Shown one piece after another: positions 8,730 to 18,100 of a stretch of DNA of 64,000 nt. The DNA lies in assembly GCA_040505895.1 (NCBI GenBank), contig JBEVXU010000014.1:62001-126000 (forward strand), written 5' to 3'. The notes below the pieces were generated by a model that ran no database searches, was not told the origin of the DNA, and saw only the letters and a program-made list of their open reading frames with translations. Source of the stretch: Vondammii sp040505895. Lineage in GTDB: Bacteria > Pseudomonadota > Gammaproteobacteria > Chromatiales > Chromatiaceae. Numbering within the stretch: position 1 is the stretch's first letter; the number at the start of each line of letters is the position of its first letter. Position numbers and translations under genes: made by a program.

Positions 8730-9103
8730 GGATATTCCTCCGTCGCGGAAAGGACTCATTTCGTTAAACAGTACCGGTCAATTGTTGACTGGGGTGCTTG
8801 GTTATTTCGCCATCCGGGGCATAAAACAATCCGAATTTTAGAATTCGATAAGATACTCTTCTTCTTCTGTTTCGGCTAGACCCATCGACCTTTAATTCAA
8901 TCGAAATTTCCGATGCGCATATAGTTTGGATATATGCATTGCATGGATTACGTCTATACTTTTGCATGAGGCAGGGGGAGTTACTCTGAAAATGTTGTGG
9001 TCCGATGGCGGATAGCCATTGAGATGGCGGAGGTATCTCGCCACCTGGCTGGAGAGTAAAAAAACAAGTGTATTTAAAATCTTAAAGGGGTAGAGGGGGT
9101 ATC
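8730..9103. other. Divergent intergenic region between the qmo operon and the PilZ-like gene
   Basis: 374 bases without a convincing gene. It must hold the promoters of qmoA (minus strand) and of the gene starting at 9104. It is AT-rich around 8820-8960. I could not fix promoter boxes with confidence. Confidence 0.5.
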
Positions 9104-10900
9104 GTGACGCACTCCAATAATCCATTTCACCTGCCACAGAGAAAGCCTGCTGACGCTGGTAGTGAGGTTTTTGTACCAAAGTCTTTTAGGTTCTGGGTGG
9201 AGACTTTACCGACTGGGGACAAGGATCAAACAGCACAGGATCTCCATCATCAGCTAAAGGCGATGAATCACTATGATATGTCGCCGGCGGACAGGATGGA
9301 GAATCTTGAGCTGATGCTGCCGCAACTACTTCTAGTGCTGGATGATTTGGGTGCTCACCCGACTCCTGAGCTTTTCCCGGAAAATCGGCGTGACCGTTTT
9401 ATCTACAAGCTGGATATGTCGCTCTATGTGCTGATTATCCAAGCTTACAAAATAACGCTTGAGCAGTACCATCATGAGTCTATTGTTGGCCACCTACTGC
9501 ACCGGGGCAAACGGGCGGCTGCCATTCATCGGGTGGTCTATTTTTTAGGACGGACTCTGCTACACGCTTTTCACTACTATCAACCTGCCCCTGATAGTCT
9601 TTGGCAGGAGCTTCATGGCTTCTATCACTATGCACTGCATCATCATCTTGATCATGTGGTATTGGAAAATGAAGATAATTTATTGGTTGACAGCTCGACG
9701 GTTTCTGACCTCTATAAGCAGGCGTTGTTACTTGCGCTGGCCGATCCTTATCAGCTGAAACAAGGGGAGGTGAATCATGTATATGTGGTGCTCAAGCGAT
9801 GGGCCAGGCGTTGTCGTATCAGTCCAATTGACGTCAATGAGGCTGCCCCAGATGCTTTTGTCGTGATCCTGGGAACGGATGTACCACCGGTACGCCTGGC
9901 CGCTGGTCAGACGATGGATCTGCAGGAGGGTTGGGCTATTAGTACCGATGATGTGATCGCCCGGTTGATGGAGGAGTTGTCGACGACTCAGGCACCACTC
10001 AGTTCAATGCGGCCACAGGATGACTTGGAAGTAGTAGACCCTGATCTGTTAACTCGATTGATGCTGGCTTGGGGCGGAGGCGGAAAACGAGCGTCTGATC
10101 GTGCTGAGTCTCAGGGTGATGTGGTGGCAGCCTTCGGTCTCAATGCACTCTATGCACTGTCTGGAGGTGATGAGTCACCAGAGCTTTTTAATATCGATAT
10201 CGCAGTTGATACCATTGAAGTTGAGGAGGAGAAGGGGGTTCATCATCTGGCGAATGATCAGTTTTTTATCAACGGAGCCCCGGATCTCTCTCAGACTGAG
10301 ACAGTGCCGCCGCAAGTGGTTGAGAAAGTATCGCCATCTGAACGGATAGCGGTAGAAAATAATGGATTCACAAGAGACTGCATGGTCTTTGATGAGAGTG
10401 GTCACGGCTACCATCTTGGCTGGATTGGGAAGGGTGATAGCGGCATACGTGTGGGTGAGCTGATAGGCATCAGTCACCAATTGAGTAAGCTCGCCGACCA
10501 GCTCCAGCTCTGTATCGTTCGTTGGATGAGGGCTAGTAAGCCGGGTCTGCTCGACTTTGGCGTAGAAGTAGTGGCGGGTGTTCTGGATACAGCGATTGTA
10601 CGTCTGCAAAAGCCTGGAGAGGAGGGATACGTCAGCTATCGAGCCTTTTTGCAGACCAAGGATGATGGGGTAGTGACCCTGATTATGCCACCTTTCTACT
10701 CTCTTGGAACGCCGAAAATGGTACTGGTAGAGAAGAGAGTGATACGTAAGATCGTATTGAACCGGGTAATGGAAGCGACATCCTCATTCATTCAGTTCAG
10801 CTTTGATGAGCTTGAACAGTGTACCGAGGGGGAGTTGGAAAACCGGATTGAGGATAGTGAAGGCCTGACACAGTTTGACACGCTGTGGAAAAATATTTGA
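9104..10900 (+). CDS. PilZ-like domain protein, possible cyclic-di-GMP effector
   Basis: A protein of 598 residues that I do not recognise by name. A long N-terminal region (1-390) is mostly helical and rich in His, Tyr and acidic residues, with no membrane segment. The C-terminal part (about 405-560) resembles the atypical PilZ modules seen in large gammaproteobacterial proteins: 'CMVFDESGHGYHLGW' gives a DxSxxG motif, followed by 'RVGELIGI', 'CIVRWMR' and 'DFGVEVVAG'. The RxxxR motif expected before DxSxxG is not clear, so cyclic-di-GMP binding is only possible. It starts at GTG 9104 after GAGGGGG. It stands alone upstream of an MlaC-like gene. Confidence 0.6.
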   Translation: MTHSNNPFHLPQRKPADAGSEVFVPKSFRFWVETLPTGDKDQTAQDLHHQLKAMNHYDMSPADRMENLELMLPQLLLVLDDLGAHPTPELFPENRRDRFIYKLDMSLYVLIIQAYKITLEQYHHESIVGHLLHRGKRAAAIHRVVYFLGRTLLHAFHYYQPAPDSLWQELHGFYHYALHHHLDHVVLENEDNLLVDSSTVSDLYKQALLLALADPYQLKQGEVNHVYVVLKRWARRCRISPIDVNEAAPDAFVVILGTDVPPVRLAAGQTMDLQEGWAISTDDVIARLMEELSTTQAPLSSMRPQDDLEVVDPDLLTRLMLAWGGGGKRASDRAESQGDVVAAFGLNALYALSGGDESPELFNIDIAVDTIEVEEEKGVHHLANDQFFINGAPDLSQTETVPPQVVEKVSPSERIAVENNGFTRDCMVFDESGHGYHLGWIGKGDSGIRVGELIGISHQLSKLADQLQLCIVRWMRASKPGLLDFGVEVVAGVLDTAIVRLQKPGEEGYVSYRAFLQTKDDGVVTLIMPPFYSLGTPKMVLVEKRVIRKIVLNRVMEATSSFIQFSFDELEQCTEGELENRIEDSEGLTQFDTLWKNI

Positions 10901-11023
10901 GCTTGTTCCGATCACTGAAATCTGTCCGTTACAGAAACGGTACTACGCATAGATTGGCGCTCGGCGCTGAGTAGCCATACATTAAAACTTCCTGAGCCAC
11001 CATTTAATCCAAGAGGTAATGTT

Positions 11024-11638
11024 ATGAGATGGATATCCCTGTTTGTAGTTCTAGTGCTGCTGTTTGCCGGTAGTGTCAATGGACAGTCGCGGTTTTCCCA
11101 CCCAGGGGGAAGCCATCACTCACAAGAACAGAAAGGGAGTCCGGCGTTAATTCTTGAGCGGGGACTGAATAACCTGATTCGATTTATGAGGCAGCCGGGA
11201 GGGGTGGATCGACAGCAGTTGATGGAGTTTGTTGAAAAGGGTGTGGTTCCTCACTTTGATTTTTCCCATATGGCCAAGTTAAGTACCGGCAGGCAGTGGC
11301 GACGGATGGACGAAAAGAGGCAAGACAGGCTGATAAATCGTCTTAAGGATGAGTTTCTGGGTGTCATGGTGCAGCGTCTTTCGGGCTATAGCGGCCAGGG
11401 TGCCCGAGTAGTTGGAGTGCGCCGCACAGGGGAGAAGGATGTGGCGGTTGCCGTCATGCTGGAGAATTCCAAAGGATACCCTGCAAGACTTGGATTTAAG
11501 TTTCATCGCAATGATACAGGCTGGAAGGTGTTTGATGTGTCGGCCAATGGAAGCAGTGCCGTGATGCATTATCGGCAACAGTTCAGACAGATGTTGCGGT
11601 CGCGCCGGCCACAGTCTAGACCCACCATGATCAGATAG
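11024..11638 (+). CDS. MlaC/Ttg2D-family periplasmic phospholipid-binding protein
   Basis: A 204-residue protein with a clear signal peptide (MRWISLFVVLVLLFAGSVNG) and a body matching the MlaC / toluene-tolerance Ttg2 family (PF05494). Visible features are 'VVPHFDFSHMAKLSTGRQW', the 'RLKDEFLGVM' helix and the C-terminal 'GWKVFDVSANGSS'. MlaC shuttles phospholipids between the outer and inner membranes. The rest of an mla operon (mlaFED, mlaB) is not here, so this is an orphan family member. RBS AGAGG lies upstream of ATG 11024. It precedes a membrane-anchored protease-like gene in the same direction, 60 bases on. Confidence 0.8.
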   Translation: MRWISLFVVLVLLFAGSVNGQSRFSHPGGSHHSQEQKGSPALILERGLNNLIRFMRQPGGVDRQQLMEFVEKGVVPHFDFSHMAKLSTGRQWRRMDEKRQDRLINRLKDEFLGVMVQRLSGYSGQGARVVGVRRTGEKDVAVAVMLENSKGYPARLGFKFHRNDTGWKVFDVSANGSSAVMHYRQQFRQMLRSRRPQSRPTMIR

Positions 11639-11698
11639 TCTTAGAGAACAGTTATAGCCAACAGAATTTTTTCCTGCTTTTATTGTCACTGATAGATA

Positions 11699-12256
11699 AT
11701 GGTGTATCGATATGTCGATAGGGTGACGAGAGTGGAGAGTGGTGCGGCAGGAAGCGAAAGAGAGATTGGGCGCTGGATGATATTGGCGACATGGATAGTG
11801 CTGGTTGCGCTGTTAACGCTGATATTTGGGAAACTGATCGACAAACAGGCTAATCCGAACGCTACTGTTGAAACAGTAATGGATGGTGAGGGGGGGCGCC
11901 ATGTGGTGTTGCAGCGTAATCGTGCAGGCCACTATGTCGCCACAGGATTGATAAATGATCAGCCGGTGACCTTTCTCATCGATACCGGTGCGACCGATGT
12001 TGCGCTGTCGTCGACGCTGGCAGATAAGCTGAAGCTTGTACGAGGTGCCAGATACAGCAGTAGAACGGCCAATGGATCGGTTACCGCCTGGCAGACTTCT
12101 CTTGCGAGGGTGGCATTAGGCGGCATAGAGGTGCGCAATGTGAAAGCCAGTATCCTGCCCTCTTTACCGGAGGATGAAGTGTTACTGGGAATGAGTTTTC
12201 TCAAGCATCTTGAGCTGGTTCAGCGTGACGGGGAGTTGCAGCTGCGGCAGTATTGA
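11699..12256 (+). CDS. Membrane-anchored retropepsin-like aspartic protease (clan AA, TIGR02281 type)
   Basis: A 185-residue single-pass protein. Residues about 27-47 (WMILATWIVLVALLTLIFG) form a membrane anchor. The C-terminal domain faces the periplasm and carries the aspartyl protease signature 'LIDTGATDVALS' followed by 'GMSFLKHLEL', as in the TIGR02281 clan AA family. One catalytic Asp per chain implies a homodimer. No natural substrate is known for this bacterial family. The gene ends just before a MITE, with no room for a long 3' UTR. Confidence 0.85.
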   Translation: MVYRYVDRVTRVESGAAGSEREIGRWMILATWIVLVALLTLIFGKLIDKQANPNATVETVMDGEGGRHVVLQRNRAGHYVATGLINDQPVTFLIDTGATDVALSSTLADKLKLVRGARYSSRTANGSVTAWQTSLARVALGGIEVRNVKASILPSLPEDEVLLGMSFLKHLELVQRDGELQLRQY

Positions 12257-12270
12257 TTCGGTTGTTCAGG

Positions 12271-12436
12271 TTAAGGAGACTCTGATCAAGTCATGATTGC
12301 TTTACGCTGGCTAAATTCGCCCCAACTTGTTCCGAAGATCGCAGCAATAGAGTGGCTATTACCACTCACTTCGGAACAAGTTGGAACTATTTTATCTCAG
12401 CCTAAACCTAACCAGACTTAATCAGAGTCTCCTTAA
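12271..12436. mobile_element. IS5-group-like MITE with TTAA target duplication
   Basis: The termini are GGAGACTCTGATCAAGTC and, on the other strand, GGAGACTCTGATTAAGTC (one mismatch), flanked on both sides by TTAA. The end sequence resembles the GGAAGGTGCGAATAAG-type ends of IS5-group elements, whose target is YTAR. The interior, about 160 bp, holds an inverted repeat (CCAACTTGTTCCGAAG ... CTTCGGAACAAGTTGG) and no ORF. A second family member is at 26504-26669. Confidence 0.8.
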
Positions 12437-12483
12437 TGTATCCGCTCGTCTCCCTATACACTCTGCGGATTCGCGGAAACAAA

Positions 12484-12532
12484 AAAGCGCCGGAATATCA
12501 GCGCTTTCTTATTTCTGCCGCTGTAAACAGCG
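12484..12532 (-). terminator. Double hairpin terminator after the HU-like gene
   Basis: Reading the minus strand from the gene: first the hairpin GCCGCTG-TTTA-CAGCGGC (12515-12532), then AAAGCGC...GCGCTTT (12484-12507) followed by a T run. Confidence 0.75.
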
Positions 12533-12554
12533 GCCCTGATGTGATGAGATCAGG

Positions 12555-13046
12555 TTAAACCAAGGTATCTTTCAGAGCCTTCAGGGCGCTTACCTTGACT
12601 ACCGTGGTGGCTTTCTTGGCTGCAATCTTGATGGTTTCTCCGGTTGCCGGATTGCGGCCCATACGTGCTTTACGGGCCGGTTTCTTAACGCGGCGAATTT
12701 TGACGCCGGTCTCAGGTATGGAGAATTCACCAGAACCACGACGTTGCATATGACGCTGGATCAGTGATCCGAGTGACCCGAAAACATCAGCGACCTGTTT
12801 CCTGGTGAGGTCGTTATCTTCAGCTATCTGCTGGATGATCTGTGTCTTGGTCTGCCGTGTGGTGATTGATTTCGCTCTTGCCGGGGCAGCAGCTGTTTTC
12901 GCAGCAACTTTTTTCCTGGCAGTAACTTTCTTCTTCACGGCTACCTTTTTCTTTGCGGCAACTCTCTTCTTCGCCACTACCTTTTTCTTGGCAGCAGGTG
13001 CCCTTTTAGCAACTGATTTTTTCGCGGCTTTCTTCTTTACGGCCAT
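12555..13046 (-). CDS. HU/IHF-like DNA-binding protein with histone-H1-like lysine/alanine N-terminal tail
   Basis: A 163-residue protein. Residues 1-60 are a tail of Lys, Ala, Val and Arg repeats (AAKKKVAVKKKVTARKKV) like eukaryotic H1 or bacterial AlgP/Hc proteins. Residues 62-163 form an HU-type fold: 'TKTQIIQQIAEDNDLTRKQV' matches the HU N-terminal helices, and 'GRNPATGETIKIAAK' is the diagnostic HU/IHF 'GRNPxTGE' motif. It starts at ATG 13046, with AGGAG 6 bases upstream; the longer frame to 13085 has no support. It probably compacts or organises the nucleoid. A second H1-like tail is found on the adenylate kinase at 53066. Confidence 0.92.
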   Translation of the reverse strand: MAVKKKAAKKSVAKRAPAAKKKVVAKKRVAAKKKVAVKKKVTARKKVAAKTAAAPARAKSITTRQTKTQIIQQIAEDNDLTRKQVADVFGSLGSLIQRHMQRRGSGEFSIPETGVKIRRVKKPARKARMGRNPATGETIKIAAKKATTVVKVSALKALKDTLV

Positions 13047-13165
13047 GGAACACTCCTGGGTTGGTGTGAGGTGCATGCTAAACATAGCATAGAATATTTT
13101 TTTTCCAATAGTTTTAATTGCATAATTTACTGATTATAGAGGCTTTGGTTCGTTACTAAAGCCAG

Positions 13166-14725
13166 CTAAATCTCTTGGCAGACCCCTCCTCTTCGACTGT
13201 CTCCTTTACCATATAGGCTGCCGTTGCTGTCGCGTAATACGCAGTGTGCACCACCGAAGAAGAGGTTCTTGTTTGGCCATAGGCGATGTTCCGGATACGC
13301 TGCCATTAGCTGCTCAATGACACTTTTCTCCGGGCCTGCTTCAAAATTGAGTAGGCCCGATTCGTAGTGGAGTCGTGACTGTTCAACCGCCTCATTGATC
13401 GGCAGTTTCAGATCCAGTAGGTTAATCAACACCTGCAGTATGGCGCTACGAATCCTGTTGGAGCCTCCTGATCCCACCGCCAATGTTCTGCCATTATCAT
13501 CTGTTACCAGGGAGGGAGACATCATTGATGCGATACGTCTGTTCTCCGGCCACTGGTGAAAACCGTAAGGATTTATATCCTCTTCCCCCAGCATATTGTT
13601 CATCATGATGCCTGTATTCGGAATGACGAAACCCGATCCCTCACCGTTGGAAAGCGTCATGCTGGCGAAGTTGCCGTCGCTATCGGCAACGCTAATCTGA
13701 GTTGTGCCTCGTGAAAACCGGCTGTGCTCCTGCATAATTTTGTGATAGCGCTCAAGGTGCTCGCTGCCAAGTATTTGCCGGCTGGTTGCTTCATTAAGGT
13801 CTTGGTCAATACCTTTCTCCTGCCTGAGTTCCTGGGTCAGTTGCATTGCCCGCGCTATCCGTTGCAAGTGATCGAAGCTGTTGGCGGGAAATCTTCCCAG
13901 TCGCTCTCGTTCAAGCAGTGCCAAGGTGAAAGCAATCAGAGTACCGCCAACCGAAGGTGCCGGGTTGGTGGCGAGCTGTGCGCCGTGATAGTTGAGGAGC
14001 AGTGGGTGGCGGCGAACCAGCTCGTAATCACTAAGGTCTTCGGCGGTCATACAGCCGCCCTGCTCTTTGCAGGTGCTTATCAGCTTCCGCCCCATCTCGC
14101 CAAGGTAGAAAAGATCTTCGCCTTCAATGGCCAGGGATTCAAAAGCATCTGCCATTTCAGGGTGAGTGACAACTTCACCTTGGCCGGCAATTTCTCCCTC
14201 CGTTTTGCTACTCTGATGAATCCGTAGTGCGTCTGTGCTCGATTTAATGATGGGCGAGACAATGTCAGAGATATAGTGCTGAAAGGCGTTGATGACCACG
14301 CCGTTACGGGCGACCTCACACGCAGGTTCTATGATGACTTTGAGAGGAAGCCTGCAGAGATCTCTGTGAACAGCAAACAGCCCCTTGATCACTCCGGGCG
14401 TGGCAATGGAGCCCATGCCGATGTGGAACTCCTGCTGGGCGGTGCCGAAATCGGCAAGTATCGGGTAGAGCTCGGTTTCGTTCTCCTTCGGCTTATGTTT
14501 TGGTGTATGGGTAAAAAAATCATAAACCAGTGGTGCTTTCCCATCGCCCTGAGCCAGCAGGAAGCCGCCGCCTCCCAAGGATGAGAGTACAGGCTCCGCT
14601 ACACAACTGGTGAATAGTGCTGCGAGGGCGGCATCGAATGCATTTCCTCCCTCACGAAAGATCTCTATCGCTGCTTGGGCCGTACTCTCGTGACCTGCTG
14701 CGACAATGCCATGTTGACTGCTCAT
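13166..14725 (-). CDS. ggt: Gamma-glutamyltransferase family protein
   Basis: A 519-residue Ntn-hydrolase of the GGT family, which cleaves or transfers gamma-glutamyl groups (for example from glutathione). The autoprocessing site is visible: 'GTTQISV' with the predicted catalytic Thr at residue 341, which would become the N-terminus of the small subunit. Downstream 'GSGFVIPNTGIMMNNML' and 'GSGGSNRIRSA' are conserved substrate-binding loops. Unlike E. coli Ggt there is no signal peptide (the N-terminus is MSSQHGIVAAGHESTAQAA), so a cytoplasmic location is likely. AAGG precedes ATG 14725. The substrate is not settled by sequence. Confidence 0.9.
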   Translation of the reverse strand: MSSQHGIVAAGHESTAQAAIEIFREGGNAFDAALAALFTSCVAEPVLSSLGGGGFLLAQGDGKAPLVYDFFTHTPKHKPKENETELYPILADFGTAQQEFHIGMGSIATPGVIKGLFAVHRDLCRLPLKVIIEPACEVARNGVVINAFQHYISDIVSPIIKSSTDALRIHQSSKTEGEIAGQGEVVTHPEMADAFESLAIEGEDLFYLGEMGRKLISTCKEQGGCMTAEDLSDYELVRRHPLLLNYHGAQLATNPAPSVGGTLIAFTLALLERERLGRFPANSFDHLQRIARAMQLTQELRQEKGIDQDLNEATSRQILGSEHLERYHKIMQEHSRFSRGTTQISVADSDGNFASMTLSNGEGSGFVIPNTGIMMNNMLGEEDINPYGFHQWPENRRIASMMSPSLVTDDNGRTLAVGSGGSNRIRSAILQVLINLLDLKLPINEAVEQSRLHYESGLLNFEAGPEKSVIEQLMAAYPEHRLWPNKNLFFGGAHCVLRDSNGSLYGKGDSRRGGVCQEI

Positions 14726-15154
14726 CGATTACCTTGGAAATTTGTACTTTCGAAGGGTGCACTATAATCACAAATACAGTTGGTGCACCTGCTGCTAAAC
14801 TCACCACTGTGGATGATAAAGGGAAAAGAGGGGCATAAACAGACTTGGAAGGCCTCATGATTTATCCAGAGGTTTCTTTAGGCGTCATATGTGTTCAATT
14901 TTTCGTCACGGCTAATGCCATGAATAATGGGGCATTATATGCCGGGTATGAAATGTGAACTGGTTCTGAAAACGGGGGGGTATATGTCTGTTAGAACGCT
15001 GCTAACCACTCTGTACGCTCCTAAAGTATTATGGTGTCCCGTAAAGAGTAATGATTTAATAGGGTGATCCAGCAGCTTTACCCCGGCAAACAGTCGGTGG
15101 GTAATGCTTTTTTGGCTGAACTCCAATTTGGATGACCCCTTCGAAGGAGGTAGC
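14726..15154. other. Divergent intergenic region upstream of ggt and the giant multidomain gene
   Basis: 429 bases with only short, unsupported frames. It must carry the promoters of both divergent genes. I see no repeat or RNA motif that I can name. Confidence 0.5.
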
Positions 15155-18100
15155 GTGGCAGTAGTGCCAAAACAGAACGGATTAGAGATTATGCGGAAAT
15201 TAATTCCGCTTAATAGCTTGCCGGCCGAGAGTCTTGATCGGCTGTTTGACGTTGCCGTGTTTGAAAAACACAACAAGGGCGATCGCCTTTTCAAGGAGGG
15301 AGATGAGAATCTCCAACGCATCTATCTGCTCTCCGGCAGTCTCTCCATCAAGTCGGGAAAGAATGAAGTCGACGCCATCAGTTCGAGCAGTAACATGGCA
15401 CGCTATCCTATTGCTCACCAGTCACCACGTAAATTTACCGTTTTAGCCAAAACTAAGATTGAAACCGTCAGTGTCGACAATGAGTTTCTTGCTGATCTGT
15501 TTGCCAGCATGGAAGATGCCGCTTACGAGGTCAATGTTTTCGAGGAGCAGGTGGTTGACGATGACTGGATGAGTCAACTGCTTCAGTCACGGGCCTTTCA
15601 GCAGATTCCCGCCGCCAATATTCAGAATGTGATGATGCGTATGGAGGAGGTGAAGACCCTGGCAGGGGATGTGGTGATTAGCCAGGGTGATGAAGGTGAC
15701 TACTTCTACTTGATACATAAGGGTGAGTGCCTGGTCAGCCTTTCTGAAGATGGGGGCGAGTCGAAGGAGGTGGCACGCCTGGGTCCCGGCGACAGTTTTG
15801 GAGAGGATGCGCTGCTATCAGATAAACCCAGAGGCAGCACGGTTACCATGCTGACCAACGGTGTATTGATTCGGTTGGACAAGCAGGACTTCGTCGACTA
15901 CGTAAAGTACCCTCTTGCCGGGACTATCGGCTATGAGGAAGCGCAGGCCCTGGTGGAGAAGGGAGCTGTCTGGCTTGATGTACGCCCCACTGCAGGACAT
16001 TTGGCGGGAAGAGTACCTGGCAGCACTTCCATCCCCTTCAACAATCTGCGTCGCCGTTTGGATGAATTGAGTAGTGATCAGCGCTACATCGTCTATTGCA
16101 AAAATGGACAGGTCAGTACTACCGCCGCCTATTTGCTTCTCGATCATGGAATAGAGGCTTCCATTCTCAAGGGGGGGCTGGATTCGGTTGACACGGATCA
16201 GTTGGAGTCGGCGGGCGCCGATGAGGGTGCAGAGATTATCCAGCTGCACACCGATCAGAATGGGGAGCCGGGGGAATCCATCGGCGGGGGGAGTGATAAC
16301 AGTATAGAGGTTGAGCTGCTGAAGGCTCGACTGACCCGGATGGAGGGGATAGCCAAAGAGCAGAATCTGACGGCACGCAAGATTAAGGTGGTGCTGGATC
16401 AGACCAAGGAGAAGTTGGGTGAGGTGGAAAAGCAGAACAGCGCTTCTAATGATGAGAAACGACGCCTGGAGAGTGAGCTATCTCAAACGTTGAAAAAACT
16501 GGAAGCACAAAATTCGGCAGAAGAAGCAAGGGAGTTGCTGGAAGCCCGATTGGAGGATCTGCAGAAAGAGCTGGATGAGAGTGAGGAGGGCAGGCTCAGT
16601 TTGGAAGCTCGCACATCGAGCCAGGAGAGCATGCTGAAAGCACAGGCGCAGGAACATGACGAGTTGACTGTGCTAAAGGTCGAGATCGAGACACTCAGTG
16701 GTGCCCTTGAGGCGGCAGATCAGTCGGATCAGGAAACCCAGGAGGAGGTTAAGAAGCTTGAGGACGAATGCGATAGTCAGCGTGATGCGGTTGAGCATCT
16801 GAGCGGCCTCCTTGAGCAGGAGGCCATCCGTCGAGGAAGCGAAGTGGCTGAGCTGCAGACACAGCTGACAGTCGCAGCTGAACAAGCCGAGATACTACAA
16901 GGTAAGCTGGCGGAGGGTGAAAAGAGCGCAGCTGAACAGCGGCAATATCTGGACCAGGAGAAGAGTGAGCTTGATGAGCAGCTGAAGACCCTGCGGGAAG
17001 AGCAGGAGACGCTGAAAGAGCAGCTGAAAACAGCCGTCGAGCAGGCCGAGTCACTTCAGGTTGATTTGTCTGAACGTGAACAGAGCGGTAGTGAACAGCA
17101 GCAACGTCTGGAGCAGGAGAAGAGTGAGCTTGATGAGCAGCTGACAATCTTGCGCGAAGAGCAGGATACACTCAAAGGTCAGCTGAAAACGGCCACCGGG
17201 CAGGCTGAGTCACTTCAGGTTGATTTGTCTGAACGTGAACAGAGCGGTGATGAACAGCAGCAACGTCTGGAGCAGGAGAAGAGTGAGCTTGATGAGCAGC
17301 TGACAATCTTGCGCGAAGAGCAGGATACACTCAAAGGTCAGCTGAAAACGGCCACCGGGCAGGCTGAGTCACTTCAGGTTGATTTGTCTGAACGTGAACA
17401 GAGCGGTGATGAACAGCAGCAACGTCTGGAGCAGGAGAAGAGTGAGCTTGATGAGCAGCTGACAATCTTGCAGGAAGAGCGGGAGACGCTGAAAGATCAG
17501 TTGAAAACAGCCACCGAGCAGGCTGAGTCACTTCAGAGCGACCTGGTGGAGCATGAACAGAGCGGTAATGAAGAGCAGCAGCGCCTGGAGCAAGAGAAGG
17601 GTGAGCTGGTGGAGCAGCTGGCAACCCTGCGGGAAGAGCGGCAGAGCCTGAAAGGTGAACTTACGGAGCGTGAGCAGAGCGTAGGTGAGCAGCAACAGCG
17701 GCTTGAGCGGGAGAAGAGTGAGCTGGTAGAGCAGCTGGCAACCCTGCGAGAAGAGCAGCAGAGCCTGAAAGGTGAGCTTGCGGAGCGTGAGCAGAGCGTA
17801 GGTGAGCAGCAACAGCGTCTTGAGCAGGAGAAGAGTGAGCTGAAGGAGCAGTTAGTGACCCTGCAGGAGGAGCAGGAGACGCTGAAAGAAGCGCTGAAAA
17901 CAGCCACCGAGCAGACCGAGTCACTTCAGGGCGAGCTGGCGGAGCAGGGGCAGAGTGGTGATGAAGGTCTGCAGCGCCTGGAGCAAGAGAAGGGTGAGCT
18001 GGAGGAGCAGCTGACGACGCTGCGTGAAGAGGAGGTGAGCCGCCTGGCAGAGGGTGAATCTGCCATCGTTGACTGGCAGCGCCAAATAGATAGTCTGCAG

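Noticed and set aside
7710..8879. 389-codon plus-strand frame opposite qmoA
   Set aside because: Shadow of the strongly supported qmoA; composition is a mirror of its codon bias.
17061..17520. Possible CRISPR-like direct repeats
   Set aside because: Units are adjacent without spacers, in frame and coding for coiled coil.
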